DNA from: Picosynechococcus sp. PCC 7002
GTDB taxonomy: Bacteria > Cyanobacteriota > Cyanobacteriia > Cyanobacteriales > MRBY01
Direction of reading: 5' to 3'
Assembly (NCBI RefSeq): GCF_963860125.1
Contig: NZ_CAWLFA010000001.1
Location: 2,418,001 to 2,482,000, forward strand
Length of the DNA stretch: 64,000 nucleotides
The position numbers and the translations under genes were made by a program. The notes beneath the pieces are model-generated. The model saw only the letters and a list, made by a program, of their open reading frames with translations, searched no databases and was not told the DNA's origin. Numbering within the stretch: the stretch's first letter is position 1; every line of letters starts with the position of its first letter. This document shows, piece after piece, positions 9,025-18,345 of this stretch.

Positions 9025-9588
9025 TTAGGCGATGCGCTGTACCGATTTCAGGGCAAATCCCCGTTGTTTTAATTGGCTACTGAGGGCAATTTCATTTTCG
9101 ACGCGATCGACGAACATCACCCCATCGAGATGGTCAATTTCATGCTGAATCACCCGGGACAACAGGCCAGAAGCTTTGATACGTTTGGGTTTACCTTGTT
9201 CATCTCGGTAACTTACTTCAATTTCATCGGGGCGAATGACATCTAAGTGAACCCCAGGAATGCTGAGACAGCCTTCCTCAAAGGGACAAAGCTGTTGTCC
9301 AAATTTTTTGATTTCAGGGTTGATTAAAACCAGTGGTGCATTGGCAGGATTTTCTGGATCGGTATCAATGACGATTAAACGCTTATTAACACCAACTTGG
9401 GGCGCAGCCAGACCGATTCCCTGGGAAGAATACATGGTTTGCAGCATTTCCTTCGCCAGGGTGCGGATTTCGTCATCTACTTTGGCGATGCGTTTTGCTT
9501 TTTGGCGTAGCACTTTGTCGCCGAGGTAATGGAGTTCTAAGGGAGGAGTATCTTGCTTTCCTTTTTCGACAGATATACCAACAGTCAT
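9025..9588 (-). CDS. def: Peptide deformylase
   Basis: It removes the N-formyl group from new proteins. The 187-residue product shows all three family motifs: GIGLAAPQ (57-64), EGCLSIP (105-111, metal Cys107) and QHEIDHLDG (148-156, metal His149 and His153, catalytic Glu150). The length is typical. It is divergent from the DUF4332 gene, with about 70 bp between starts. The other N-terminal processing enzyme, map, lies 5 kb away on the other strand. Confidence 0.97.
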   Translation of the reverse strand: MTVGISVEKGKQDTPPLELHYLGDKVLRQKAKRIAKVDDEIRTLAKEMLQTMYSSQGIGLAAPQVGVNKRLIVIDTDPENPANAPLVLINPEIKKFGQQLCPFEEGCLSIPGVHLDVIRPDEIEVSYRDEQGKPKRIKASGLLSRVIQHEIDHLDGVMFVDRVENEIALSSQLKQRGFALKSVQRIA

Positions 9589-9660
9589 AAATTTTCTAAA
9601 GTTTTAGGGTAACGACAATTTTTCTTGATATCATGTGCTTCCATTTTAACAAGGATTCCT

Positions 9661-10065
9661 ATGGCTTCCTGTAATTGGCGGATTGCGGAGTTACCCGGCC
9701 TGAGCAAAGAACAACAGACCCAACTCGCCGCCCAAGGGATTCGCACCACCCATCAGCTTTTGTTAGCTACTCGCACATCCCAGGCAAAACAACAGTTAGC
9801 CCGTCGCCTCAAAATTCATCCCAATTACGTTTTGAAATGGGTGGCCCTGGCGGATCTGGCGAGAGTACCGAGTATTGGCACACAATATTGCGGCCTAGTA
9901 TTGCACAGTGGCGTGGCATCGGTAAATCAGCTCGCCCAAACACCCTTTTCGCGACTCCACCAAAATATTATGAAGTTACAGGTGGCGAACCTCCAGCGTA
10001 AGGATCTGGCGCCGCCCCTGGGGTTGGTCAAGCAATGGGTGACAGAAGCACGACAGTTCCTTTAG
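9661..10065 (+). CDS. DUF4332 domain protein
   Basis: A 134-residue soluble protein. The ATG at 9661 (MASCNWRIAELPGL) was chosen over an upstream in-frame ATG at 9625 because homologues start with a W.I.ELPG motif. Two helix-hairpin-helix-like segments are visible: LPGLSKEQQTQLAAQGIRTTHQLL near the start, and LARVPSIGTQYCGLVLHSGVASVNQLA in the middle, split here by description only. Such folds often bind DNA or act in protein contacts. Function is unknown. Confidence 0.75.
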   Translation: MASCNWRIAELPGLSKEQQTQLAAQGIRTTHQLLLATRTSQAKQQLARRLKIHPNYVLKWVALADLARVPSIGTQYCGLVLHSGVASVNQLAQTPFSRLHQNIMKLQVANLQRKDLAPPLGLVKQWVTEARQFL

Positions 10066-10149
10066 ACATTGGACTAGGGCTTTGCTCTGGGAGGGAAAAC
10101 ACTGTAACCCAGAATCATTAAGCCTTGTGTGTTCTTAATCGGGTTTTAA

Positions 10150-10402
10150 CGACAAAGGGTTGAAATCCCCGCCCCTTGGGGCGTAATTAATGCTCTATAA
10201 TCATAAATCATATCGTTGACACGGCAACGGATAGCGAAAACCAAGCTAAACACATACAAAGTATTTTTTGTAACCGTGATTTTTGTCCTCGGGAACCGGG
10301 GAGTCCGCCTATCGCCAGAATATAAGACTCGCTATTCCTCGGAATAGAAAGCTGTTCTTTGGGTAGGAAGCCCCGCTGCTTGCGGCGGGGTAGTTCACAA
10401 TT
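10150..10402 (+). mobile_element. Probable decayed IS200/IS605-type element (TnpB 3' end and terminal hairpins)
   Basis: A possible left-end hairpin is CGCCCCTTGGGGCG at 10170-10183. A right-end hairpin, CCCCGC..GCGGGG near 10370-10390, is followed by GTAGTTCAC, a shape I associate with IS605-family right ends. Just before it, from 10273, an open frame reads about T-V-I-F-V-L-G-N-R-G-V-R-L-S-P-E and stops at 10344. This resembles the TnpB tail after its DRD motif, with codons missing. No tnpA and no full tnpB remain. The exact ends are not certain, and no target duplication is expected for this family. Confidence 0.42.
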
Positions 10403-10444
10403 GCACCTCTTAAGATCGAAGTGGTGAGATTGATTTGGGCATAA

Positions 10445-11419
10445 ATGATGCAGCCACCCCAAACACAAAGTTTTGGCAATTGGGCACATAAGGCGATCGC
10501 CAAGCATTACAAAAAAATCCTCAGCCACGAAGCGGGGGTTTTAGCCGACCGTGATCCGGAAGAATTGCACCAAATGCGGGTGGGGATGCGGCGCTTGCGG
10601 AGTGTGTTGTTGGGGTTTGCCCCTGCCCTGGTTTTACCGGAAGCTCTGACCCCGAAACAGGTGGGCCGTTATGGTCGGGTTCTGGGGAAGTTGCGGGATG
10701 TGGATGTGATAACCCTGACTTTTCGGGAGCGGTATCTGCCCCAACTGCCGACCGTTGAAGTCACAATTCTCGAAATTGCCCTCAAAAAATTAGCCAAGCG
10801 TCGTCAAAAACAACTCACTAAGGTGCGGAAATTTCTCAACTCAGCCCGTTATGGGGAATTCAAAGGGGCAACCCAGGCTTGGTTAGATCAACCCCAATAT
10901 CAGGCGATCGCCTCGGTGGATATTCAACTGATCTTGCCGGATTTACTCTTGCCCCAACTCAGCGAACTGTTGCTCCATCCCGGTTGGTGGGTCGGTTACA
11001 GTCCGAAGAAGCTTTCCAAAAAACAATTAGAAACGCTTTTTGCGACCGACAGCCCAATTCTCCATGACCTCCGCAAGGCCGCCAAGCGATCGCGCTACAC
11101 CATGGAAATTTTTGCGCCTTTTTATGGTGAGAATTATGCCAATCAGCTCCAGGCCATCAAAAAAGTCCAAACCCTAATCGGTTTACTCCAGGATGATGCA
11201 GTGCTGCAAGCATTTCTAGAAAAAACCCTCGGTAAAACGTTCGATCAGGAGTTGCCTACCCTCTGTCAAATTTTCCACGATAATCGCCACCAAACTTGGC
11301 ACCAGTGGACAAAACTCCAGCACCAATTTCTCGACGCCGAATACCGCTATCAACTACACCAAACTCTCTGCCAACCGCAGCCTAGGCCACCCGTCGCTCA
11401 AAAATCAACGTCGAACTAA
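10445..11419 (+). CDS. CHAD domain protein
   Basis: A 324-residue alpha-helical CHAD protein. Conserved basic helix motifs are visible: LHQMRVGMRRLRSVL (about residues 39-53), LGKLRDVDV (about 80-88) and LHDLRKAAKRSRYTMEIF (about 213-230). CHAD domains bind inorganic polyphosphate. No CYTH domain is attached. Its 3' end overlaps the convergent DUF3598 gene by 38 bp. The IS605-like scar ends about 45 bp upstream, so the scar may now supply part of its leader. Confidence 0.85.
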   Translation: MMQPPQTQSFGNWAHKAIAKHYKKILSHEAGVLADRDPEELHQMRVGMRRLRSVLLGFAPALVLPEALTPKQVGRYGRVLGKLRDVDVITLTFRERYLPQLPTVEVTILEIALKKLAKRRQKQLTKVRKFLNSARYGEFKGATQAWLDQPQYQAIASVDIQLILPDLLLPQLSELLLHPGWWVGYSPKKLSKKQLETLFATDSPILHDLRKAAKRSRYTMEIFAPFYGENYANQLQAIKKVQTLIGLLQDDAVLQAFLEKTLGKTFDQELPTLCQIFHDNRHQTWHQWTKLQHQFLDAEYRYQLHQTLCQPQPRPPVAQKSTSN

Positions 11420-12215
11420 CCCATTCACCCCGGTCATTGTAATTGCGCATGATCCGTTGTCGTTCGTTGTCGCTGACGAGCCAACCTGCTTCCACAAAAA
11501 AAGCTTGCCGCTGGGCCAATTGGGGCGGCACATTCATCGAAGCCCCATCGGGTAATAGCACCAGATTGCGGGGCGTACTGCCTTCCGTGAAGCGAATCGT
11601 CTTGCCTTGGATCTGTCCTTTAGAGGCGATGGTTTGGTGTTCTAATTCGAGGGTCTGGTGGAGATAATCGCCTTCTTTGCTGAGGGTTAAGCGGCTCTGG
11701 TGCACCTTGGGGGGATCGAGATCGGGGGTGTAAACGTAGTATTCCGCTTCCCAGGTACCCAAAAGTTGTTCCACAGTCAGTGGTGGTCGTTCCTGGGCAT
11801 TGCTTCCCTCACGAAATTCTCGGATAAAGACCAATTTATTGAAGGTAAAGGCATCGCCATACATTTGCACCATCCGCATCCGGCGATCGCCTTTGATAAA
11901 TCCATATTCGGCGATGAACGATGAGATGGACGAGAGACACATGGAACCTTTCGAGAAAGACCCCGTATCGAAAAACATCGTGTGCCGCCCCAATCCGGTA
12001 AATTCCTGGGACATATTGCTGGTGGGTTCGCTGTCATAGCCGCCATTCTCAAAGCGCCGCAGGGTAAACAGCACCTTATCCCGGTTCCCGTCGATGAGTG
12101 ATAGGGTCAAAATAGAGGGGACTTCCGTGGTGATCTCGCCATCTAGATTGACCCCCGCAAAGGAACCGCGCCAGTTCCCCAGATTTTTTAGAAAATTTTC
12201 CCACTGACTGGCCAT
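11382..12215 (-). CDS. DUF3598 family lipocalin-like protein
   Basis: A 277-residue protein starting at MASQWENFLKNLG (12215); an upstream in-frame Met at 12242 is less likely. It shows the two-part DUF3598 pattern: an N-terminal W..F..N.G.W.G.F opening, and a C-terminal half starting near LLGTWEAEYY and ending VSSTLIFERR. Both halves look like lipocalin-type beta-barrels. Some relatives bind bilins or other hydrophobic ligands, but no ligand can be assigned here. It is convergent with the CHAD gene, with coding overlap. Confidence 0.75.
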   Translation of the reverse strand: MASQWENFLKNLGNWRGSFAGVNLDGEITTEVPSILTLSLIDGNRDKVLFTLRRFENGGYDSEPTSNMSQEFTGLGRHTMFFDTGSFSKGSMCLSSISSFIAEYGFIKGDRRMRMVQMYGDAFTFNKLVFIREFREGSNAQERPPLTVEQLLGTWEAEYYVYTPDLDPPKVHQSRLTLSKEGDYLHQTLELEHQTIASKGQIQGKTIRFTEGSTPRNLVLLPDGASMNVPPQLAQRQAFFVEAGWLVSDNERQRIMRNYNDRGEWVSSTLIFERRVA

Positions 12216-12242
12216 CGTTATGTTTCCCTGACTAAACTGCAC

Positions 12243-12553
12243 GGTCTTCTATTGTGCCGGAGAAAGAAAAGGGAAAGCAACTCCATCATGGATCCATGCG
12301 GGAAGGTCAAGGTTAACAATGCTTCAGCATGGCTCTAATCCCTTCGCTTAATGTAAGACATTATCTTCTTGATTTAATTACTTTTAGTTGCACCTTAGCT
12401 AAAAAATATTTGACTAAAAAACAATAATAAAATCACAAAAAATAGTCTTTACAAAATCTAAAATTAAACTTTGCTTAGTTTCTTTTTAACTCAAGCAATT
12501 CTCTTTCCATTGTATCGTTGGGGTCGTGGTATTAATCAAATAAATATTAGGTA
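12243..12553. other. AT-rich intergenic region, divergent promoter area
   Basis: About 310 bp between the DUF3598 gene (minus) and the beta-propeller gene (plus). Bases 12350-12500 are strongly AT-rich, with A-tracts and T-tracts. A TTGACT hexamer is at 12410-12415, but no well-spaced -10 follows. No gene or clear hairpin is seen. Confidence 0.45.
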
Positions 12554-14035
12554 ATGAACTTAAATAGTGGTGTGAAAAGCTTAGTGGCATCAATGGTGAA
12601 GCCCAAGCTAAAAGCTAGTTTCAAGTTAGCTCTCTTATCGACTCTTGCCGGCCTTCCATTGGGCACGCTAATCTTTCCGCCCCAAGCGATCGCCCAAAAC
12701 GCAACTATTCGAGGTGAAGTTGTTTTCACATTAACGGATCTCGCCGGCGCAGAAATGCTCGCTGTCACAAAAGATGGTCGCCACGCCCTTGTGGTCGGCG
12801 CAAAAACAGCGACCTTAGTGGCGATCGAAGATAATGCCTTAACCGTCGAAGGGACTTGGACCCTAACGGATGAATTTTTGCCCGCAGGTTCTGCGGACGC
12901 TGAACTCACTGGAGTTTCCATTAGCCCAGACGGGGCCTTCGCACTCATCGGGGTCAAAGACGCAGATGACGCAAATCTGGATACCTTTGACGAAATGCCA
13001 GGCAAGGTCGTGGCCCTCTCTCTCCCCGATCTAGAACCCCTTGGGCACGTAACTGTAGGTCGCGGCCCAGACTCCGTGGCGATCGCCCCGAATGGTCAGT
13101 TTGCTGCCGTCGCCAATGAAGATGAAGAAAACGAAGAAGATCTGACGAACCTAGAAAACGGCGCTGGAACCGTTTCGATCATTGATCTCCGACGTGGCCC
13201 CAATCGCATGACCCAGGTCGAGGTGCCCATTCCCCCCGACAATATTCCCTTTTTCCCCCACGACCCACAGCCTGAGACGGTTCGCATCGCGGCTGATAGC
13301 TCTTTTATTGTCGCCACACTACAAGAAAATAATGCTGTCGCTCGCATTGAAATTCCCTCTCCTTTGCCCAAACGTCTAACCCCTGATATCTTTTCGGTGC
13401 AAAACTTTGATGTCGGCGTTCGTACGGGTTTCGGTTTAGTTCAAGATAAAGTTGGAGAAGGAAGCTGTCGTTCTGGCAGCTATGACCTATCCCTCAGACA
13501 AGAATTCACCTCTGCCCGTGAACCCGATGGCATTGCCATTACCCCAGATGGTCGCTACTTTGTCACCGCCGATGAAGATAATTTGACCAATGTCAATAAC
13601 CAGTCCTACGAAGGAATTCTCTTAAGTCCCCATGGTACCCGCAGTATTAGTGTCTTTGACGCAACCACGGGTGAACTTTTGGGAGATAGCGGCAATTCCA
13701 TCGAAGAAAGCATCATCGCCCTCGGCTTGCCCCAGCGCTGTAACAGCAAAGGCCCAGAACCTGAGGTTGTTTCCGTTGGTGTTGTAAATGGTCGTACCCT
13801 AGCATTCGTGGCGATCGAGCGTTCAGATGCGATCACAATCCATGACATTTCCAACCCTAGAAATGTTCAGCTGCTCGATACTGTCGTTCTCAACCCTGAT
13901 GTTGTTCGGGCCAATCAAGAGGCTGGGTTTGAGCCAGAAGGGATTGAATTTATTCCTGCAACGAATCAAGTGATTGTCTCCAACCCAGAAGGCAACGCCA
14001 TGAGCTTGGTAAACATCAATGTGATGCCACGCTAG
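12554..14035 (+). CDS. Exported YVTN-type beta-propeller protein
   Basis: A 493-residue protein with a Sec signal: a basic N-region (KPKLKASFK), a hydrophobic core (LALLSTLAGLPLG) and a likely cleavage after AIA near residue 47. The mature part carries repeated propeller blades of the kind ISPDG.FALI, IAPNGQFAAVANE and ITPDGRYFVTADE, as in lactonase/YVTN proteins. An acidic stretch (DEENEEDLTN) might bind cations. The enzymatic role is unknown; it may be a periplasmic or surface protein. It is monocistronic, with an AT-rich leader and a terminator downstream. Confidence 0.75.
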   Translation: MNLNSGVKSLVASMVKPKLKASFKLALLSTLAGLPLGTLIFPPQAIAQNATIRGEVVFTLTDLAGAEMLAVTKDGRHALVVGAKTATLVAIEDNALTVEGTWTLTDEFLPAGSADAELTGVSISPDGAFALIGVKDADDANLDTFDEMPGKVVALSLPDLEPLGHVTVGRGPDSVAIAPNGQFAAVANEDEENEEDLTNLENGAGTVSIIDLRRGPNRMTQVEVPIPPDNIPFFPHDPQPETVRIAADSSFIVATLQENNAVARIEIPSPLPKRLTPDIFSVQNFDVGVRTGFGLVQDKVGEGSCRSGSYDLSLRQEFTSAREPDGIAITPDGRYFVTADEDNLTNVNNQSYEGILLSPHGTRSISVFDATTGELLGDSGNSIEESIIALGLPQRCNSKGPEPEVVSVGVVNGRTLAFVAIERSDAITIHDISNPRNVQLLDTVVLNPDVVRANQEAGFEPEGIEFIPATNQVIVSNPEGNAMSLVNINVMPR

Positions 14036-14083
14036 GCTTTTTCTTGCGTTGAGTTGACATAAATAAATATTTAGAAACTCAAG

Positions 14084-14118
14084 ACCCTGTGTTAGCTTCT
14101 AAGCCTCTAACACAGGGT
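14084..14118. terminator. Bidirectional terminator between beta-propeller gene and clpB
   Basis: A perfect 12-bp inverted repeat (ACCCTGTGTTAG/CTAACACAGGGT) with an 11-nt loop lies between two convergent genes. The T-run is short on both sides, but the stem is strong. Confidence 0.65.
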
Positions 14119-14147
14119 TTGTTGATGAAGATGAATTTCAAAGGCGT

Positions 14148-16742
14148 TTAAATACGAAAAGTCAAACGTTCATCTTTCACATCGACTGTAATGGCACTGC
14201 CTGCTTTAAATTCACCCTTGAGGATCCCTTTGGCGATCGCCGTTTCGACATATTTCTGGACGGCCCGCTTGAGGGGTCTCGCACCATAGACCGGGTTATA
14301 ACCCACCTCAGCAATGAAATCATAGGCTTCTGGGGTGAGTTGAATGCTGATCTTCTGTTCCGCGAGGCGTTCGGCGAGGCGATTCACCTGAAGTTGAACA
14401 ATAGAACGCAGTTGATCTTTTTGTAGACCATGGAAAATAATCAGTTCATCGATGCGGTTGAGAAATTCCGGCCGGAAGTTCGCATTCATCGCCTCCATTA
14501 CCCGATTGCGCATTTCCTCGTAACGGGCATCATCCCCGGCAATATCGAGAATAAATTGGGAACCGATATTACTGGTCATGATGATCACCGTGTTTTTAAA
14601 GTCCACTGTCCGCCCCTGGGAATCGGTCAAACGGCCATCATCCAGGATTTGCAGCATCACATTAAACACATCGGCGTGGGCCTTTTCAATTTCATCAAAG
14701 AGAATCACCGAGTAGGGACGGCGGCGAATTGCTTCCGTTAACTGGCCCCCTTCTTCATAGCCCACATAGCCTGGAGGCGCTCCCATTAAACGGGAAACGG
14801 CGTGTTTCTCCATGTATTCGGACATATCGATCCGCACGAGGGCTTCTTCGGTATCAAAGAGAAATTGGGCGAGGGCTTTGGCGAGTTCTGTTTTCCCGAC
14901 CCCCGTCGGCCCCAGGAAAATAAAGCTCGCCGTAGGACGGTTGGGATCGGCGAGTCCGGCGCGCGATCGCTGGATCGCTTCGGCAACGGCGGTAACGGCT
15001 TCTTCTTGGCCGACAACCCGACGGTGGAGTTCTGCTTCGAGGTGGAGCAGCTTTTCTTTTTCCGATTCGATTAATTTACTAATCGGGATACCTGTCCATT
15101 TTGAAATGATTTCAGCGATATCCGACTCGATCACTTCTTCCCGTAGCAGAGATTCTCCAGTTACCTGTTGGGCCGCGAGATTGCTCTCGATATCTTTGAT
15201 TTTTTGTTGCAGTTCCGTCAACTTCCCGTAGCGCAACTCTGCCGCCTTATTGAGGTCATAATTGCGTTCGGCCTGTTGAATTTCTAGGTTGGTTTTATCG
15301 ATTTCCTCCTTAAGAAAGCGAATTTTGTCGATAAATTCTTTTTCCGATTGCCACTGGGCGTTGAGTTGGGACTGCTCTTCCTTAAAATTGGCCAGTTCTT
15401 TTTCCAGCTTGGCGAGTCGCTCAAGGGAAACTTCATCTTTTTCCTTTTGGATGGAGAGTTTTTCCATTTCCAACTGGAGAATTTTCCGGTCAATTTCATC
15501 CAGTTCTTCTGGCTTGGAGGTGATCTCCATCTTCAGTTTGGCGGCGGCTTCGTCCACCAGATCAATGGCCTTGTCCGGTAAAAAGCGATCGCTAATGTAA
15601 CGGTTGGAGAGCATCGCGGCAGCAACGAGGGCTGTATCGGCGATTTTGACCCCGTGGTGCACTTCGTAGCGTTCCTTCAGACCCCGCAGAATCGAGATGG
15701 TATCGACCACATTGGGTTCGTTGACCATCACCGACTGGAAGCGCCGTTCTAGGGCCGCATCTTTTTCGATGTATTTACGGTATTCATCGAGGGTCGTCGC
15801 GCCAATACAACGCAGTTCACCCCGGGCGAGCATGGGTTTAAGCAGGTTCCCGGCATCCATTGCCCCCTGGGTCGCCCCAGCGCCGACAACGGTGTGGATT
15901 TCGTCAATAAAGAGAATGATCTGCCCTTCGGAATCGGTGACTTCTTTTAAAACAGCTTTGAGGCGTTCTTCAAATTCACCACGATATTTTGCCCCAGCAA
16001 TGAGCGACCCCATATCCAAGGCGATTAGGGTGCGATCTTTTAGGGATTCGGGGACATCACGGTTAACGATCCGCTGGGCTAATCCTTCGGCGATCGCCGT
16101 TTTCCCGACCCCTGGTTCCCCGATCAAAACCGGATTATTTTTCGTGCGGCGGGAGAGAATTTGAATCGTGCGGCGAATTTCATCATCGCGACCAATGACC
16201 GGGTCTAGTTTGCCGTTGCGGGCGAGACTCGTTAAATCACGGCCATATTTTTCTAAGGATTCGTATTTCCCTTCCGGGTTTTGGTCGGTCACCTTTTGAT
16301 TACCTCGAATTTGCGTAATGATCGTCTTTAATTTATTTTCTGTGAGGTCAAATTCTTTGTAGAGATTTTTGCCAAAACGGTCATCTTTGGCATAGCTCAA
16401 GATTAAATGTTCAACGGAAATAAAGTCATCCCCAAAGGATTTTCGGTGTTGATCGGCGCGGTCTAAAAGGAGGTCTAAACTCCGGCCTAAATAAACCGAT
16501 TCGCTCGGTTGGGATATTTTCGGTTGCTGGGCAATAAAGGTTGCGGTGCGGTCTCGCAATGTTGAGAGGGGAATCTCCGCTTTGGTAAAAATACTTTTCG
16601 CGAGGCCGTCTTGCTCTAACAGTGCCTGTAGCAGATGTTCAGATTCGATCTGCTGCTGCTGATTTTGTTTGGCAATGTCCGGCGTTTGGGCGATCGCCTG
16701 CCAGGCTTTTTCGGTAAATTGATTCGGGTTAGTGGGTTGCAT
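14148..16742 (-). CDS. clpB: ATP-dependent disaggregase ClpB
   Basis: An 864-residue Hsp100 chaperone that resolubilises aggregates with DnaK. Order of domains: N-domain (about 1-145), AAA1 with Walker A GEPGVGKT and Walker B IILFIDE, a long coiled-coil M-domain (about 405-520), AAA2 with GPTGVGKT and VILFDEIEKAH, and a C-terminal GARPLKR motif. The start MQPTNPNQF (16742) is preferred over a Met four codons upstream. No CIRCE element is visible upstream. Cyanobacteria often carry two clpB genes; which paralogue this is cannot be told here. Confidence 0.95.
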   Translation of the reverse strand: MQPTNPNQFTEKAWQAIAQTPDIAKQNQQQQIESEHLLQALLEQDGLAKSIFTKAEIPLSTLRDRTATFIAQQPKISQPSESVYLGRSLDLLLDRADQHRKSFGDDFISVEHLILSYAKDDRFGKNLYKEFDLTENKLKTIITQIRGNQKVTDQNPEGKYESLEKYGRDLTSLARNGKLDPVIGRDDEIRRTIQILSRRTKNNPVLIGEPGVGKTAIAEGLAQRIVNRDVPESLKDRTLIALDMGSLIAGAKYRGEFEERLKAVLKEVTDSEGQIILFIDEIHTVVGAGATQGAMDAGNLLKPMLARGELRCIGATTLDEYRKYIEKDAALERRFQSVMVNEPNVVDTISILRGLKERYEVHHGVKIADTALVAAAMLSNRYISDRFLPDKAIDLVDEAAAKLKMEITSKPEELDEIDRKILQLEMEKLSIQKEKDEVSLERLAKLEKELANFKEEQSQLNAQWQSEKEFIDKIRFLKEEIDKTNLEIQQAERNYDLNKAAELRYGKLTELQQKIKDIESNLAAQQVTGESLLREEVIESDIAEIISKWTGIPISKLIESEKEKLLHLEAELHRRVVGQEEAVTAVAEAIQRSRAGLADPNRPTASFIFLGPTGVGKTELAKALAQFLFDTEEALVRIDMSEYMEKHAVSRLMGAPPGYVGYEEGGQLTEAIRRRPYSVILFDEIEKAHADVFNVMLQILDDGRLTDSQGRTVDFKNTVIIMTSNIGSQFILDIAGDDARYEEMRNRVMEAMNANFRPEFLNRIDELIIFHGLQKDQLRSIVQLQVNRLAERLAEQKISIQLTPEAYDFIAEVGYNPVYGARPLKRAVQKYVETAIAKGILKGEFKAGSAITVDVKDERLTFRI

Positions 16743-16947
16743 AGGACAGAACAATAAATATTAAGATAAAGTCCCATCGCTTCTCCGAAAAGAAACCCTA
16801 GAACTTACCCATTTATTGTATTTTTGTCTGGAGAATTTGACAGTAGGGGAATCCGTCTCGAAAAGTTCAGGTTCCCCATGGCCAAAAGGTGTTTTCAAAA
16901 AAATAGCCCGCCGAATTTTTTACCCGCATCAACCTCCAAGGTGAGAC

Positions 16948-18033
16948 CTAAGCATTGAGGGCCGCCAAGAGTTTTTCGCCCATGCCTTTACAGCCCAGGA
17001 GAGTCATGCCCTCGGACATGATGTCGCCGGTGCGGAAGCCTTGATCGAGTACCGTTTGTACCGCTTGTTCGATTTTGGCTGCTGCTTCTGGTTGGTCAAA
17101 AGAATAGCGCAACATCATCGCCGCACTGAGCACCATCGCCAGAGGATTCGCCTTATCCTGGCCAGCAATATCTGGCGCAGACCCATGGACGGGCTCGTAA
17201 ACCCCAGGGCCATCCGCCCCCAAACTAGCCGAGGGCAACATCCCGATACTCCCCGTAAGCATGGCGGCCGCATCGGAAAGAATGTCCCCAAATAAATTCC
17301 CCGTGACAATGGTGTCAAACTGTTTGGGAGCGCGGATAAGCTGCATGGCGGCATTATCAACGTAGAGATGGGACAGTTCCACATCGGGATAATTTTCGGC
17401 CATTAGATTCAGGCGATCGCGCCACAGTTGGGACACATCGAGGACATTCGCCTTATCCACAGAACAGAGACGTTTACCCCGTTTTTGGGCAATGTCAAAG
17501 GCGACTTTCGCAATGCGATCCACTTCCGATTCGTCATAGACCATGGTGTTAAAGCCCCGTTTCTCGCCCGTTTCTAAAGTGACGCTGCCTTTGGGCTTCC
17601 CGAAATAAATACCGCCAGTAAGTTCCCGCACCACCATAATGTCTACCCCTTCGACCACGTCCCGCTTCAGGGTAGACGCATCAATCAATTGAGGCAAAAT
17701 CGTGGCCGGACGCAAATTTGCAAACAGACCCAGGCCCGCCCGCAAACCCAATAGACCCGTTTCTGGCCGTTGCGCCCGGGGAAGGTTATCCCATTTGTAG
17801 CCGCCAATGGCCGCAAACAATACCGCATCACTGGCTTTACAAGCATCTAGGGTCGCTTGGGGGAGGGGTTCCCCAGTGGCATCAATGGCTGCGCCCCCCA
17901 TCAAAGCTTCGGTAAAAACAAACTCTAGATCAAATTGTTGGCCAATGGTTTTTAAAACGTCCACTGCCACGGCCAAAATCTCGGGGCCAATGCCATCGCC
18001 AGGGAGGAGGGTGATCCGGTATTGCTGGGTCAT
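16948..18033 (-). CDS. leuB: 3-isopropylmalate dehydrogenase
   Basis: The third step of leucine synthesis, NAD-dependent oxidative decarboxylation. The 361-residue product begins MTQQYRITLLPGDGIGPE. It has the substrate-site stretch GLRAGLGLFANLRP, VRELTGGIYFG, and metal ligands in GDILSDAAAMLTGS, with HGSAPDIAGQDKANP near the C-terminus. In-frame upstream codons reach 18096, but the chosen start matches the family. No Shine-Dalgarno is seen. The gene is divergent from a small membrane-protein gene. Confidence 0.95.
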   Translation of the reverse strand: MTQQYRITLLPGDGIGPEILAVAVDVLKTIGQQFDLEFVFTEALMGGAAIDATGEPLPQATLDACKASDAVLFAAIGGYKWDNLPRAQRPETGLLGLRAGLGLFANLRPATILPQLIDASTLKRDVVEGVDIMVVRELTGGIYFGKPKGSVTLETGEKRGFNTMVYDESEVDRIAKVAFDIAQKRGKRLCSVDKANVLDVSQLWRDRLNLMAENYPDVELSHLYVDNAAMQLIRAPKQFDTIVTGNLFGDILSDAAAMLTGSIGMLPSASLGADGPGVYEPVHGSAPDIAGQDKANPLAMVLSAAMMLRYSFDQPEAAAKIEQAVQTVLDQGFRTGDIMSEGMTLLGCKGMGEKLLAALNA

Positions 18034-18144
18034 AGGAGGGTGTTGATCTAGATATTTTTGCAACTGTTTATGATAGCGGGTTTTGGGCGGCCCCAAGGGG
18101 CAAATGTTAAACTAGAGACGTTATTTGACCCGGTGTGTCGCCCT

Positions 18145-18339
18145 GTGAATCGCTCCAATTCTTCCGGTGTTCTCTACCTCTTTATTACTTGTCTCGTCTG
18201 CTTTTTGTTGCTCTGGATTTTGCGAGGGTTTGGGGTGCCGCCCTTTACGCTACTGCCGGGGGGCATCATCAATATCATGTTGCTCCTGACGCTCCTTTCT
18301 GGGATCCTCTATGGGCTGGAGTGGACAAAGAATTACTAA
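18145..18339 (+). CDS. Small two-helix membrane protein
   Basis: A 64-residue protein from a GTG start at 18145 (V/M-NRSNSSGV); an upstream Met at 18058 would run into the leuB leader. Two hydrophobic segments are visible, about residues 8-25 (LYLFITCLVCFLLLWIL) and 37-57, separated by a GVPPFTLLPGG turn. I recall similar small membrane proteins in other cyanobacteria but no function. It lies 6 bp before the flavoprotein gene, so the two are probably co-transcribed. Confidence 0.55.
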   Translation: MNRSNSSGVLYLFITCLVCFLLLWILRGFGVPPFTLLPGGIINIMLLLTLLSGILYGLEWTKNY

Positions 18340-18345
18340 CAAACC

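Noticed and set aside
10208..10528. 106-codon open frame on the minus strand near the CHAD start
   Set aside because: It runs over the IS605-like hairpin and the start of the CHAD gene and encodes no recognisable protein.
16743..16947. CIRCE heat-shock element upstream of clpB
   Set aside because: I looked for TTAGCACTC-N9-GAGTGCTAA and did not find it.
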